Shown: positions 19,735 through 28,227, counted from the first letter of the stretch. The stretch: 64,000 bases of DNA from Rhodoferax sediminis (GCF_006970865.1 NZ_CP035503.1:3857001-3921000), one strand, 5' to 3'. Notes: generated by a model not told the origin, from the letters alone. Translations and numbers: made by a program.

Positions 19735-20510
19735 TGCAGTCTTCGAGTTCTCCACTGCCGGAATGCTCCTGCTTGTTGCCGCCCATCGGCGCGCAGAGCG
19801 CGCTTTTTCTCGACTTCGACGGCACGCTGGCCGAGCTCGCGCCGCAACCCGATGCCGTACAGGTCGCCGCGGATCTGGTCCCCACCTTGACGCAGCTGGC
19901 CGCCCGGTTGAATGGGGCGCTGGCCATCGTGTCAGGGCGCCCACTCACGGACCTGGATGGTTTTCTCGCACCCCTGCGGCTGCCCTCGGTGGCCGAGCAC
20001 GGCGCGCAGCGCCGCCTCATCTCCGGTGAAATCATCCGCATGGCGTCTCCCGACCTGCAAGCCGTGATTTGCCGGGTCAACACGCTGGCCCAGCGCCATC
20101 CCGGTCTGCGTGTCGAAATCAAGACCGCCGCCGTCGCCCTGCACTATCGCCATGCACCCGAGATGGAAGCGGTGTGCCGGCAGGCCATGGACGAGGTCGT
20201 CCGCAGCACCGTGGGCCTGGAATTGCTGCACGGTAAATATGTGCATGAAATCAAGCCGGCGGGCGCCAGCAAGGGCACCGCCATTGAAGACTTCATGGCG
20301 CAAGCGCCGTTCGCGGGCCGCCTGCCGCTTTTTGCCGGCGACGATATCACCGATGAAGACGGATTTTCGGCGGTGCAACGGATGGGTGGCTGCGGCATCA
20401 AGGTGGGCGAAGGCGCAACGCGAGCCCGCTACCGCTGTCTGTCGCCGGTCGCACTGCGGCAATGGCTGCAGCGCGCAGCACAAGACCTCACCGGAAGGAC
20501 CAGCCCATGA
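19734..20510 (+). CDS. otsB: Trehalose-6-phosphate phosphatase
   Basis: HAD-superfamily phosphatase of 258 residues that converts trehalose 6-phosphate to trehalose. Motif I DFDGTL is at residues 27-32, motif II is in IVSGRP, the family GKYVHEIKPAGASKGTAI segment carries the motif III lysine, and motif IV is GDDITDEDGF. The ATG overlaps the stop of the kinase gene, which ties trehalose synthesis to the efflux/two-component operon. The stop overlaps the GH15 gene by four bases. It acts in the cytoplasm with OtsA encoded two genes downstream. Confidence 0.93.
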   Translation: MQSSSSPLPECSCLLPPIGAQSALFLDFDGTLAELAPQPDAVQVAADLVPTLTQLAARLNGALAIVSGRPLTDLDGFLAPLRLPSVAEHGAQRRLISGEIIRMASPDLQAVICRVNTLAQRHPGLRVEIKTAAVALHYRHAPEMEAVCRQAMDEVVRSTVGLELLHGKYVHEIKPAGASKGTAIEDFMAQAPFAGRLPLFAGDDITDEDGFSAVQRMGGCGIKVGEGATRARYRCLSPVALRQWLQRAAQDLTGRTSP

Positions 20511-22354
20511 CAGCCCCGCCCGACGCTGCGCGCTTTGCGCCGCCCGCCGAACCCTCGCTCGCCATGGGGGTCATTGGCAACTGCGCCTTCAGCGCCCTGA
20601 TTGATGCCAGGGCCCGCATCGTCTGGTGCTGTCTGCCGCGTTTCGATGGTGACCCGGTGTTCAACGCCCTGCTGCAGCCGGACACGGGCAAAGGCGCCTC
20701 ACCCACTGGCGCCCAACCCGGCGCCTTTGCCATCGAGATCGAGGATTTTGCCGAATCAAAGCAGTTCTACGATCCCAACACCGCGGTGCTGCGTACCCAG
20801 TTGTTCGACAAGAGCGGGCATGGCATCGAGGTCACCGACTTTGCACCGCGCTTTTACAGCCGGGCGCGCTTTTTCCGGCCCATGACACTGGTGCGCCGGG
20901 TGCGGCCTCTGAACGGCGCACCGCGCATTCGCGTCGCGCTGGACGTGCGTTTCGACTGGGGCCGGCGAGAACCCCTGATCACCCAGGGCAGCAACCATCT
21001 GCGCTACGTGGGCCATGAGTTGACGCTGCGCCTGAACACCGACGCGCCGCTGTCCCACGTTCTGTCCCGGCAGCCCTTTGTGCTGACACGCGAACTCAAC
21101 TTTTTGCTAGGCGCCGATGAATCGCTGACCGATGGCATCGCCGACACCGCGCGGCTGTTCGAGCTGGAGACGCTGGCTTACTGGCGCCAGTGGAGCCAGC
21201 GCCTGAGCATTCCACTGGAGTGGCAGGAGGCGGTGATCCGCGCGGCGATCACGCTCAAGCTGTCGCTGTTCGAGGACACGGGCGCCATCGTGGCCGCCAT
21301 GACCACCAGTATTCCCGAGGCGCCCGGCAGCCAGCGCAACTGGGACTACCGCTACTGCTGGCTGCGCGATGCCTTCTTCGTGGTGCGCGCCCTGAACAGC
21401 CTGTCGGAAGTCGGCACCATGGAAGACTACCTGGGCTGGCTCGGCAACGTGGTGGTGCAGGCCCGGGGCGGCCACATCCAGCCGCTGTACGGCATTGGCC
21501 TGGAGCGCGAGTTGCCTGAAGTCGTGATGGAGCATCTGGCCGGCTACCGCGGCATGGGGCCGGTGCGCGTGGGCAACCAGGCGCAGCAACACTTTCAGCA
21601 TGACGTTTACGGCAACGTGGTGCTGGGCGCAGCACAGGCCTTTCATGACCACCGGCTGCTGCACCGCGCGGGACTGGCCCAGTTCAAGCGGCTCGAAGAA
21701 GTCGGCGAGCAGGCGATACGCACCTACGACAAACCCGACGCCGGCATGTGGGAGCTGCGCTCGCGCGCCCGCGTCCACACCTCGTCCGCGCTGATGTGCT
21801 GGGCCGCCTGCGACCGGCTCGCAAAAATCGCCGAGGTGCTGGCGCAAAAGAGGCGGGCAACCCATTGGCGGGGCCACGCACGGCGCATGCGAGAGCGAAT
21901 CTTGCGCGAGGCGTGGAGCGAAGAGCGCCAGGCCTTTGCGGAGAGTTTTGGCGGGCGCAGCCTGGACGCCAGTGTGCTGTTGATGACCGAGGTCGGCTTC
22001 ATCGATCCGAAAGACCCGCGCTTCATCGCCACCGTCGATGCGCTGGAAACCCATTTGTGCGATGGCCCCTACATGCGCCGCTACGAAGCCCCTGACGATT
22101 TCGGCAAGCCGGAGACGGCCTTCAACATCTGCACCTTCTGGCGCGTTGATGCACTTGCGCGCATTGGCCGCAAAGAGCAGGCGCGCGAAATTTTTTCAAC
22201 CATGCTGGCCGCACGCAACCATCTGGGACTGCTGTCTGAAGACACGCACCCGGTCACGGGTGAAATGTGGGGCAACTTTCCGCAGACCTACTCGATGGTC
22301 GGCATCATCAACGCGGCGGTGCGCCTGTCGGCACCGTGGGACTCCCAGATATGA
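20507..22354 (+). CDS. GH15 glucoamylase/trehalase-like enzyme
   Basis: Predicted GH15 glycoside hydrolase of 615 residues, no signal peptide. The N-terminal beta-sandwich begins MGVIGNCAFSALIDARARIVWCCLPRFD, and the catalytic (alpha/alpha)6 barrel contains the family signature QRNWDYRYCWLRDAFF around residue 280. Later segments (GHIQPLYGI, SEDTHPVTGEMWGNFPQTYS) are also typical, and the Glu in the last of these is a candidate catalytic residue. In many bacteria this family sits between otsB and otsA, and some members hydrolyse trehalose or maltooligosaccharides. Here the position suggests control of trehalose level, but substrate is not proved. The start at 20507 overlaps the otsB stop. Confidence 0.88.
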   Translation: MTAPPDAARFAPPAEPSLAMGVIGNCAFSALIDARARIVWCCLPRFDGDPVFNALLQPDTGKGASPTGAQPGAFAIEIEDFAESKQFYDPNTAVLRTQLFDKSGHGIEVTDFAPRFYSRARFFRPMTLVRRVRPLNGAPRIRVALDVRFDWGRREPLITQGSNHLRYVGHELTLRLNTDAPLSHVLSRQPFVLTRELNFLLGADESLTDGIADTARLFELETLAYWRQWSQRLSIPLEWQEAVIRAAITLKLSLFEDTGAIVAAMTTSIPEAPGSQRNWDYRYCWLRDAFFVVRALNSLSEVGTMEDYLGWLGNVVVQARGGHIQPLYGIGLERELPEVVMEHLAGYRGMGPVRVGNQAQQHFQHDVYGNVVLGAAQAFHDHRLLHRAGLAQFKRLEEVGEQAIRTYDKPDAGMWELRSRARVHTSSALMCWAACDRLAKIAEVLAQKRRATHWRGHARRMRERILREAWSEERQAFAESFGGRSLDASVLLMTEVGFIDPKDPRFIATVDALETHLCDGPYMRRYEAPDDFGKPETAFNICTFWRVDALARIGRKEQAREIFSTMLAARNHLGLLSEDTHPVTGEMWGNFPQTYSMVGIINAAVRLSAPWDSQI

Positions 22355-22364
22355 GGATCACGCC

Positions 22365-23747
22365 ATGAGCCGCCTTGTCGTTGTTTCCAACCGCGTCGCC
22401 GACCCGCGCAAGGCGGCGGCGGGCGGCCTCGCCGTCGCACTGGGCGACGCCCTGAATACCGCGGGCGGACTCTGGTTCGGCTGGAGCGGCACCGTGATCG
22501 AAGGCGGCGCGCCCGGCGAAGGCGAATTGCACCAGCAAAAGGCCGGCACCGTCACGCTGGCCACGGTGGATTTATGCGCCGAAGACCACGCCGATTACTA
22601 CCTGGGCTACAGCAACAGTGTGCTGTGGCCCGTGTTTCACTACCGGCTCGACCTGGCACGCTTTGATGCCGGCTACTTTGGCGCGTATCGGCGTGTGAAC
22701 CGGCTGTTTGCACGCCAGTTGCTGACGCTGCTGCGGCCCGACGACATCATCTGGGTGCACGACTACCACCTGATCCCCCTGGCGGACGAGTTGCGCGCCC
22801 TGGGCGCGACCCAGCGCATCGGCTTTTTCCTGCACGTGCCGCTGCCGCCGCAACAGCTGCTGGCAGCCATTCCCCAACACGAATGGCTGATGCACGCCCT
22901 GTTTGCCTACGACCTGGTCGGCTTCCAGAGCGAGGCCGACCTGGAAAACTTCTCGCGCTACGTGCGGGCCGAGGCCGGTGCCGAGGATTTGGGCGACAAC
23001 TATTACAAGGCCTTTGGCCGCACGGTGCAGGCAGGGGCCTTCCCGATCGGCATCGACGTCGATGAGTTCGCTGCACTCACGCACGGCAAGGACGCGCGCG
23101 AGATGTACGAGCGCATGAAGGACGAATACTCGCGGCGCCAGCTGCTGCTGGGTGTGGAGCGGCTCGACTACTCCAAAGGCCTGCCGCAGCGTCTGCGCGC
23201 GTTCAAGGCCCTGCTCAAGAAATATCCGGAAAACCTGCGCAGCGCCACGCTGATCCAGATCGCCTCACCGAGTCGCGAGGCCATGGACACCTACACCGAC
23301 CTGCTGCAGGAGCTGGAGAGCCTGTGCGGTGCCATCAACGGCGATTTTGGAGAACTGGACTGGATGCCGGTGCGCTACATGCACCGCAACGTGGCGCGCA
23401 AACGCCTGCCGGGACTGTACCGGGTGGCCCGCGTGGCACTCGTCACGCCGCTGCGCGACGGCATGAATCTGGTGGCCAAGGAGTTCATCGCCGCGCAGGA
23501 CCCGGCCGATCCGGGGGTGCTGATCCTGTCGCGCTTTGCAGGTGCCGCCGAACAGCTCAAGGATGCCCTGCTGGTCAATCCTTATGACACCGACGGGATG
23601 GCAGACACCATCCAGCGCGCGCTGCAGATGCCGTTGCAGGAACGGCAGGCGCGGCACCAGACGCTGCTCAAAAATATCCGCGAGCAGGATGTGCACTGGT
23701 GGCGCATGACGTTTCTGAAGGCGCTTGGCGCGGCGGCGCGCGGCTAG
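22365..23747 (+). CDS. otsA: Trehalose-6-phosphate synthase
   Basis: GT20 glycosyltransferase of 460 residues that makes trehalose 6-phosphate from UDP-glucose and glucose 6-phosphate. Visible hallmarks are VVSNRVADP at the N-terminus with the glycine-rich loop [14 protein letters not shown], the glucose-phosphate site [40 protein letters not shown], and near the end [17 protein letters not shown]. The length is normal. GAGG at 22353-22356 is a good ribosome binding site for the ATG at 22365. It is the last gene of the 12-kb run that begins with the efflux lipoprotein. Confidence 0.95.
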   Translation: MSRLVVVSNRVADPRKAAAGGLAVALGDALNTAGGLWFGWSGTVIEGGAPGEGELHQQKAGTVTLATVDLCAEDHADYYLGYSNSVLWPVFHYRLDLARFDAGYFGAYRRVNRLFARQLLTLLRPDDIIWVHDYHLIPLADELRALGATQRIGFFLHVPLPPQQLLAAIPQHEWLMHALFAYDLVGFQSEADLENFSRYVRAEAGAEDLGDNYYKAFGRTVQAGAFPIGIDVDEFAALTHGKDAREMYERMKDEYSRRQLLLGVERLDYSKGLPQRLRAFKALLKKYPENLRSATLIQIASPSREAMDTYTDLLQELESLCGAINGDFGELDWMPVRYMHRNVARKRLPGLYRVARVALVTPLRDGMNLVAKEFIAAQDPADPGVLILSRFAGAAEQLKDALLVNPYDTDGMADTIQRALQMPLQERQARHQTLLKNIREQDVHWWRMTFLKALGAAARG

Positions 23748-23771
23748 GCTGGCCTGGCAGCACGCCGAGGT

Positions 23772-23787
23772 GATTTCGAACGAAATC
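23772..23787. promoter_or_regulatory. 16-base palindrome downstream of otsA
   Basis: GATTTCGAACGAAATC is perfectly palindromic apart from the central AA step. No T-run follows, so it is unlikely to be a simple terminator. It may be an operator or a weak transcript-end hairpin in the 270-base gap between otsA and the DGPF gene. Confidence 0.25.
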
Positions 23788-23916
23788 GGCTCCTGGCCCA
23801 TACGGGTTCTTCGCAGTCAGCTCCACTTTTCATAGTAATCGAAAGAAACCGATGGTCTGCCGGAGCGCCGAAGTCCTGGTTTTCCAGTCGATGAACGATT
23901 AAAAAAACATCTGGCG

Positions 23917-23943
23917 TGTCGATTTCCGCAAACGCCATTCGTC
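23917..23943 (+). promoter_or_regulatory. Predicted ECF42 promoter for the first DGPF/PhnB pair
   Basis: TGTCGA (23917-23922), 17 bases, then CGTC (23940-23943), followed by GT. This matches the pattern I recall for ECF42-group promoters (TGTCGA at -35, CGA/TC at -10). An identical arrangement occurs before the other transcription unit of this locus (28201-28227, minus strand). The gene start lies 74 bases further on. In between, GAGCAGGG (23953-23960) and CCCTGCTC (23981-23988) can form an eight-pair leader hairpin. Confidence 0.65.
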
Positions 23944-24017
23944 GTTCAGTCAGAGCAGGGGCGAGCCATCTTTCGACAGACCCTGCTCCTCAACGGAAAA
24001 CACAAGGAGTTACAACC

Positions 24018-24443
24018 ATGCGATTCATGATCATCGTCAGGGCGACCAGGGATTCAGAGGCCGGCGTGATGCCGAGCGAGCGACTGCTCGGCGAGATGGG
24101 CAAGTTCAATGAAGAACTGGTGAAGGCCGGCGTGATGCTCGCGGGCGAGGGTCTGCACCCCAGCGCCAAGGGCGCGCGCGTCAGGTTCTCCGGCCCCAAG
24201 CGCAGCGTGATCGACGGGCCCTTCGCCGAGACCAAGGAGCTGATCGCCGGCTTCTGGCTGTGGCAGGTGAGATCACTGGACGAGGCGATTGAATGGGTCA
24301 GGCGCTGCCCGAACCCGTTCGACACAGACTCCGAGATCGAGATCCGCCAGGTGTTCGAGGCCGAGGACTTCGGCGCCGAATTCACGCCCGAGCTGCGCGG
24401 GCAGGAGGCGCGATTGCGCACGCAGCTCGCCGCCAAGCCGTAG
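24018..24443 (+). CDS. DGPF/YCII-related protein 1
   Basis: Cytoplasmic protein of 141 residues, ferredoxin-like YCII fold. The name-giving motif appears as DGPFAETKELIAGFW at about residues 72-86, and MRFMIIVRATRDSEAG is the usual N-terminus. AAGGAG at 24004-24009 supports the ATG at 24018. Function is not known for any close member, but this family is strongly associated in genomes with ECF42 sigma factors, one of which is encoded on the opposite strand at 26321-27628. It is followed after 38 bases by a PhnB-like gene and is preceded by the predicted ECF42 promoter. Confidence 0.87.
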   Translation: MRFMIIVRATRDSEAGVMPSERLLGEMGKFNEELVKAGVMLAGEGLHPSAKGARVRFSGPKRSVIDGPFAETKELIAGFWLWQVRSLDEAIEWVRRCPNPFDTDSEIEIRQVFEAEDFGAEFTPELRGQEARLRTQLAAKP

Positions 24444-24481
24444 TCTTCGAAATTCCCCCGCCCCTTGAAAAGGAGAACGTC

Positions 24482-24895
24482 ATGCAAGTCCAACCCTACC
24501 TGTTTTTCGATGGCCGCTGCGAAGAAGCGCTCGAGTTCTACCGCAAGGCGCTGGGCGCCGAGATCACGATGCTCATGCGCGTCAAGGAATGCCCGGATCC
24601 GCTGCCGCCCGACATGTACCCGCCCGGCTCCGAGAACAAGGTGATGCACGCGAGCTTTCGCATTGGCGAGGCCACCCTGATGGCGTCCGACGGCCGCTGC
24701 CTGGGTAAACCGGTGTTCCAGGGGTTTTCGCTCTCACTGAACGCGCCCACCGAAGCCGAGGCCGACCGGCTGTTCGCGGCCCTGGGCGATGGCGGGCAGG
24801 TGCAGATGCCGCTGGCCAAGACCTTTTTCTCGCCGCGTTTCGGCATGGTGGCCGACCGCTTTGGCGTGGGCTGGATGGTCATCGTGGCGGCTTGA
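24482..24895 (+). CDS. PhnB-like VOC-superfamily protein 1
   Basis: Protein of 137 residues with the vicinal-oxygen-chelate (glyoxalase/dioxygenase) fold, PhnB/3-demethylubiquinone methyltransferase-like branch. It begins MQVQPYLFFDGRCEEALEFYRKALGAEI and ends RFGMVADRFGVGWMVIV, both typical. AAGGAGAA precedes the ATG by a suitable distance. Such proteins often accompany DGPF proteins and ECF42 sigma factors. No complete metal-ligand set is evident, so an enzymatic role is uncertain. It converges on the BNR gene; CGGTGCTGCG (24904-24913) and CGCAGCACCG (24927-24936) form a hairpin between them. Confidence 0.87.
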   Translation: MQVQPYLFFDGRCEEALEFYRKALGAEITMLMRVKECPDPLPPDMYPPGSENKVMHASFRIGEATLMASDGRCLGKPVFQGFSLSLNAPTEAEADRLFAALGDGGQVQMPLAKTFFSPRFGMVADRFGVGWMVIVAA

Positions 24896-24913
24896 GACAG
24901 GGCCGGTGCTGCG

Positions 24914-26011
24914 CTATCTCACGAACCGCAGCACCGCCACCGGCGGCAGGTCGCGTGACAGGACTTGCCAGCTCTCGCCCGCGTCAAAGCTGACCCACAG
25001 CCCGCCCGTGGTGGAGGCCATCGCGAGCGTCTGGCCGTCATCCGCAACGTCCAGCGCGTGGCGGTAGACCAGGTGATAGGCATGGCTTTGCGGCAGGCCT
25101 TGCGCCAGCACCTTGAACGTGGCACCGCCGTCGTCCGTGCGCGTCACGACCATCCGGCCGTCGACCGGAATACGGCAGGCGTCGGCCTGCGCCGGCGCGA
25201 ACCAGGCGCGCTGCGGGTCGCGCGGGTCGCAGGCCACGGCGAAGCCGAAGCCCGAGGGCGCTGGCGCAGCAATGGCCTGCCAGGTCTGCGCGCCGTCGGC
25301 GGAGCGGTAGATGCCGCAGTGGTGCTGCACCCACAGCGCGTCGGGCTGGGCTGCGCACTGCACCATGCAGTGCACGTCCTGGATGTTTTCGTCGGACGCG
25401 CTTTCCTCGGGCATGTAGTCGGCCTTCATGCCGGACGCGGTCAAAGCCCAGCTGGCGCCGCCATCGCGCGTTTGCCAGACACCGCCCGAGGAGACGGCCA
25501 CGGTCAGGTGGCGGGCGTCGCGCGGATCCACCAGCACCGAGTGAATGCCCGGATGGTCGTAGCCGCCGCCAAACCAGCCCCGGCGTTTGGGCTCTTCCCA
25601 TAGCGCCGTGTTCAGCGCCCAGCTCGCGCCGCCGTCTTCGGACTTGAACAGGCCCGCCGGCATGCAGCCGGTCCATAGCGTGCCGGGCTGGTCCGCGCCG
25701 CCGGCCGCCAGCGCCCAGATCAGGTCCACGTTCCAGGGCGTAGCGTCATCTGCCCACGGTCCGTTCACGGGCTTGGGTGGAAAGGCCGGCGCGGCGATCT
25801 CTTGCCAGCTCGTCCCCTGATCCATGCTCTTGCGCAACTTGACGCCGAAGTGCCCCATGCGCAGCGCGGCATACCAGGCACCGTCGCGCGGATCGGCCAG
25901 CAGCTGCGTCACCGGGTCTCCGGCGAAGTGGTGCGAGGCGATGCGCCAGTCGGCGCCTTCGCCGTGGATCACGAACAGGCCCTTGCGGGTGCCTGTCAGC
26001 AATGTGTTCAT
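24914..26011 (-). CDS. BNR/Asp-box beta-propeller (sialidase-like fold) protein
   Basis: Protein of 365 residues with no signal peptide, so probably cytoplasmic. Several Asp-box repeats are visible (SMDQGTSWQ, SEDGGASWA, TRDGGASWA, SADGAQTWQ, TDDGGATFK, SFDAGESWQ), which mark a beta-propeller related to sialidases and Vps10-type repeats. No Arg triad or other sialidase active site stands out, so I do not call it a hydrolase. AAGGAG precedes the ATG. It is the last gene of the operon PhnB2, sigma factor, MoaD-like, BNR. It may bind a protein or a small ligand as the output of this stress regulon. Confidence 0.8.
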   Translation of the reverse strand: MNTLLTGTRKGLFVIHGEGADWRIASHHFAGDPVTQLLADPRDGAWYAALRMGHFGVKLRKSMDQGTSWQEIAAPAFPPKPVNGPWADDATPWNVDLIWALAAGGADQPGTLWTGCMPAGLFKSEDGGASWALNTALWEEPKRRGWFGGGYDHPGIHSVLVDPRDARHLTVAVSSGGVWQTRDGGASWALTASGMKADYMPEESASDENIQDVHCMVQCAAQPDALWVQHHCGIYRSADGAQTWQAIAAPAPSGFGFAVACDPRDPQRAWFAPAQADACRIPVDGRMVVTRTDDGGATFKVLAQGLPQSHAYHLVYRHALDVADDGQTLAMASTTGGLWVSFDAGESWQVLSRDLPPVAVLRFVR

Positions 26012-26042
26012 GAAGACTCCTTTCGTTGCGAGCGCGGCCCGA

Positions 26043-26324
26043 TCAGCCGCCGGTCAGGGCCTGGATCACCAGCACCCGGTCGCCCGGGCTCAAAAGTTGG
26101 TCGAGATGGATGCGCTCGCGCACCATCTGCTGGTTCACGAACACGGCCACATGTTTGCGCACAGCGCGCTGGTCGTCGAACACGTAATGCGCGAGCTCGG
26201 GCGCCGCAGCCAGCGCGGCCTCCAGCACCGCGCGCAGGCTGCCCGGCGCGACCGACTGCGGCGCGCAGTTCACATGCCGGCGCAGGCTGGCGGCGAATTC
26301 CACACAGACCGTTGCAGCTGTCAT
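26043..26324 (-). CDS. MoaD/ThiS-like beta-grasp protein with GG terminus
   Basis: Ubiquitin-like small protein of 93 residues ending in LTGG. The pattern VCVEFAASLRRHV, a central helix SLRAVLEAALAAAPELAHYV, then VAVFVNQQMVRE and LLSPGDRVLVIQALTGG fits sulfur-carrier proteins such as MoaD and ThiS, whose terminal glycine is adenylated by an E1-like enzyme. No E1-like, MoaE or ThiG gene is in the window. The ATG overlaps the stop of the sigma-factor gene by four bases and the BNR gene starts 31 bases on. A dedicated role with the BNR protein is possible; ordinary molybdopterin synthesis is less likely in this setting. Confidence 0.8.
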   Translation of the reverse strand: MTAATVCVEFAASLRRHVNCAPQSVAPGSLRAVLEAALAAAPELAHYVFDDQRAVRKHVAVFVNQQMVRERIHLDQLLSPGDRVLVIQALTGG

Positions 26325-27628
26325 GACGGTGACGGCCGGCGCCCTGTCGGGGCCAACCCCTCGGCACGCTCCAGCAGCAGTTCGCGCTCGCGCACATTGC
26401 GCGCCAGCGCCGCCGCGCACTCGAACTCGGCGCGCGCCTCGTCGGCGCGGCCCATCCTGGCGAGCAGGTCGCCGCGCACGCTGGGCAGCCACTGGTAGCC
26501 TTGCAGGGACTTTTCGCGGCGCAACGTGTCGATGATCTCAAGCCCGGCGGCCGGTCCGAAGGCCATGCTCACGGCCACCGCGCGGTTGAGTTCCACCACG
26601 GGCGAGGGCGCGACCTGCGCGAGCGCGTCGTACAGCGCGACGATGCGCACCCAATCGGTCTGCGCGGCGGTGTGGGCTCGCGCATGACAGCCCGCGATCG
26701 CCGCCTGCAGCGCATACGGGCCGAGCGGATGGCCGACCAATGCTCCCAGTGATTCGGCCCGTTCGAGCGCCACCAGGCCGCGCCGGATCAAAACCCGGTC
26801 CCAGCGGGCCCGGTTCTGCTCAGGCAGCAGCACCGGGCGACCGCTCGCATCCACGCGCGCGGCGCCGCGCGAGGCCTGCAGCTCCATCAGCGCGATCAGA
26901 CCGTGCACCTCGGACTCGCCGGGTGCGAGCTCGGCCAGCATGCGGCCCAGACGCAGCGCCTCATCGGTGAGTTCGGGGCGTATCCAGTCCTCGCCCGCGG
27001 TGGCGGTATAGCCTTCGTTGAAGATCAGGTAGACCACTTCGAGCACCGAGGCCAGCCGCTCGCCCACGGCGGCGCCGCGCGGCAGCTCGAACGGCATGCG
27101 CGCCTCGCTCAAGGTGCGCTTGGCGCGCACGATGCGCTGCGCGATGGTCGGTTCGGGCACCAGGAAGGCACGCGCAATCTCGTGCGTGGTCAGGCCGCCG
27201 AGCAGCCTGAGGGTCAGCGCCACACGCGCCTCGGCCGAAAGGACGGGGTGGCAGGCCGTGAAGATCAGCCGCAGCAGGTCATCGCCGATCTCGTCGGCAC
27301 GCGCGGCATCCAGGGCATCGACAAAGTCCGGCACGACCAGTGCCTGCTGCGCTTCAAGATCCTGGCCGATCTGTTCGAGCCTGACATCCAGCGCCTTGTT
27401 GCGGCGCAGGCGGTCGAGCGCCTTGTTTTTCGCGGTGGCCATGAGCCAGGCGCCGGGGTTGTCCGGCACGCCTGTGGCAGGCCAGTGCTCGAGCGCCGCC
27501 ACCAGCGCGTCCTGCGCCAGTTCTTCGGCCAGCCCGACGTCGCGCACCAGACGCAGGGTGCCGGCCACGATCTTCGCTGACTCGATGCGCCAGACCGCGT
27601 CGATGGCGTGATGCGTGGCCGAATGCAT
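26321..27628 (-). CDS. ECF42-group RNA polymerase sigma factor with C-terminal extension
   Basis: Sigma factor of 435 residues, more than twice the usual ECF length. Region 2 is at residues 1-90 (ELAQDALVAALEHWPATGVPDNPGAWLMATAKNKALDRLRR), region 4 at about 120-180 (LTLRLLGGLTTHEIARAFLVPEPTIAQRIVRAKRTL). The rest is a helical, TPR-like domain with YLIFNEGYTATAGEDWIRPELTDEALRL, characteristic of the ECF42 group (COG4941). That group has no classical anti-sigma factor, and the extension itself is thought to be needed for activity. AGGGAG precedes the ATG. It lies between a PhnB-like and a MoaD-like gene, downstream of a promoter that carries its likely recognition motif. Confidence 0.92.
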   Translation of the reverse strand: MHSATHHAIDAVWRIESAKIVAGTLRLVRDVGLAEELAQDALVAALEHWPATGVPDNPGAWLMATAKNKALDRLRRNKALDVRLEQIGQDLEAQQALVVPDFVDALDAARADEIGDDLLRLIFTACHPVLSAEARVALTLRLLGGLTTHEIARAFLVPEPTIAQRIVRAKRTLSEARMPFELPRGAAVGERLASVLEVVYLIFNEGYTATAGEDWIRPELTDEALRLGRMLAELAPGESEVHGLIALMELQASRGAARVDASGRPVLLPEQNRARWDRVLIRRGLVALERAESLGALVGHPLGPYALQAAIAGCHARAHTAAQTDWVRIVALYDALAQVAPSPVVELNRAVAVSMAFGPAAGLEIIDTLRREKSLQGYQWLPSVRGDLLARMGRADEARAEFECAAALARNVRERELLLERAEGLAPTGRRPSPS

Positions 27629-27646
27629 CCGGGGTCTCCCTTGCCG

Positions 27647-28120
27647 TCACCGGCCGTCATAGGCGCTCTGCAGCGCGGCAATGTCGAGCTTTTTCATGGC
27701 CATCAGCGCTGTCATGACACGCTGCGAGCGGGCCGGATCCTCACTGCCGAGCATCTGCTGCAATGCAACGGGAACGATCTGCCAGGACACGCCGTATTTG
27801 TCCATCAGCCAGCCGCATTGCTCGCGCTCCTGGTGCGCCGACAGCTTTTGCCAATAGTCATCCACCTCGGACTGGGACGCGCAATTGACCACCAGCGAGA
27901 TGGCCGGTGAAAACGGAAAATCCGGCGTTCCGTTGAGGGCCACGAACGCCTGTCCGTCGAGTTCGAAGCGCACCGTCAGCACGGTTCCTGCGGGCAAAGG
28001 CGCGCCCTCGCCGTAACGGTTCAGGCCCAGGATGCGGGAGTTCTTGAAGACGGAAACGTAGAAACTGGCGGCCTCTTCGGCCTGGCCGTCGAACCAGAGG
28101 CAAGGGGTGATTTTTTGCAT
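27647..28120 (-). CDS. PhnB-like VOC-superfamily protein 2
   Basis: Protein of 157 residues, PhnB-like branch of the vicinal-oxygen-chelate fold. It begins MQKITPCLWFDGQAEEAASFYVSVFKNSRI, with LVVNCASQSEVDDYWQKLS and CGWLMDKYGVSWQIVP, all typical of the group often annotated 3-demethylubiquinone methyltransferase-like. The ATG is preceded by AGGAGAAA. It is the first gene after the second predicted ECF42 promoter and is 18 bases from the sigma-factor start. It differs clearly from the PhnB-like protein at 24482, so the two are not recent duplicates. Confidence 0.87.
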   Translation of the reverse strand: MQKITPCLWFDGQAEEAASFYVSVFKNSRILGLNRYGEGAPLPAGTVLTVRFELDGQAFVALNGTPDFPFSPAISLVVNCASQSEVDDYWQKLSAHQEREQCGWLMDKYGVSWQIVPVALQQMLGSEDPARSQRVMTALMAMKKLDIAALQSAYDGR

Positions 28121-28173
28121 CGCTCATTTCTCCTGTGGTCGCGCCGGCCCGCGCACCATGCCGGCCTGGCCCC

Positions 28174-28191
28174 GAGGCCGCCTTCGGCCTC
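28174..28191 (-). other. Leader hairpin after the second ECF42 promoter
   Basis: GAGGCCG (28174-28180) and CGGCCTC (28185-28191) form a perfect seven-pair stem with a four-base loop in the predicted untranslated leader of the PhnB2-sigma operon. A leader hairpin also follows the other promoter of this locus. No T-run follows, so it is not an obvious terminator. Confidence 0.35.
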
Positions 28192-28200
28192 TTTATGCAC

Positions 28201-28227
28201 GACGAACGGCGCCCCGCGATCTCGACA
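28201..28227 (-). promoter_or_regulatory. Predicted ECF42 promoter for the PhnB2-sigma-MoaD-BNR operon
   Basis: On the minus strand TGTCGA (28227-28222), 17 bases, then CGTC (28204-28201) and GT. The motif and spacing equal those at 23917-23943. The start codon of PhnB2 lies 80 bases downstream, close to the 74 of the other promoter. Because the sigma gene is in this operon, the promoter would make the regulon self-activating. Confidence 0.65.

Noticed and set aside
24904..24936. Perfect ten-pair hairpin between the convergent PhnB1 and BNR genes, considered as a bidirectional terminator.
   Set aside because: No T-run follows on either strand, and one arm is within the last BNR codons. It may still slow polymerase, but I do not call it a terminator.
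24914..26011. Calling the BNR protein a sialidase.
   Set aside because: Asp-boxes show only the propeller fold; no arginine triad or Tyr/Glu pair was found and there is no signal peptide.
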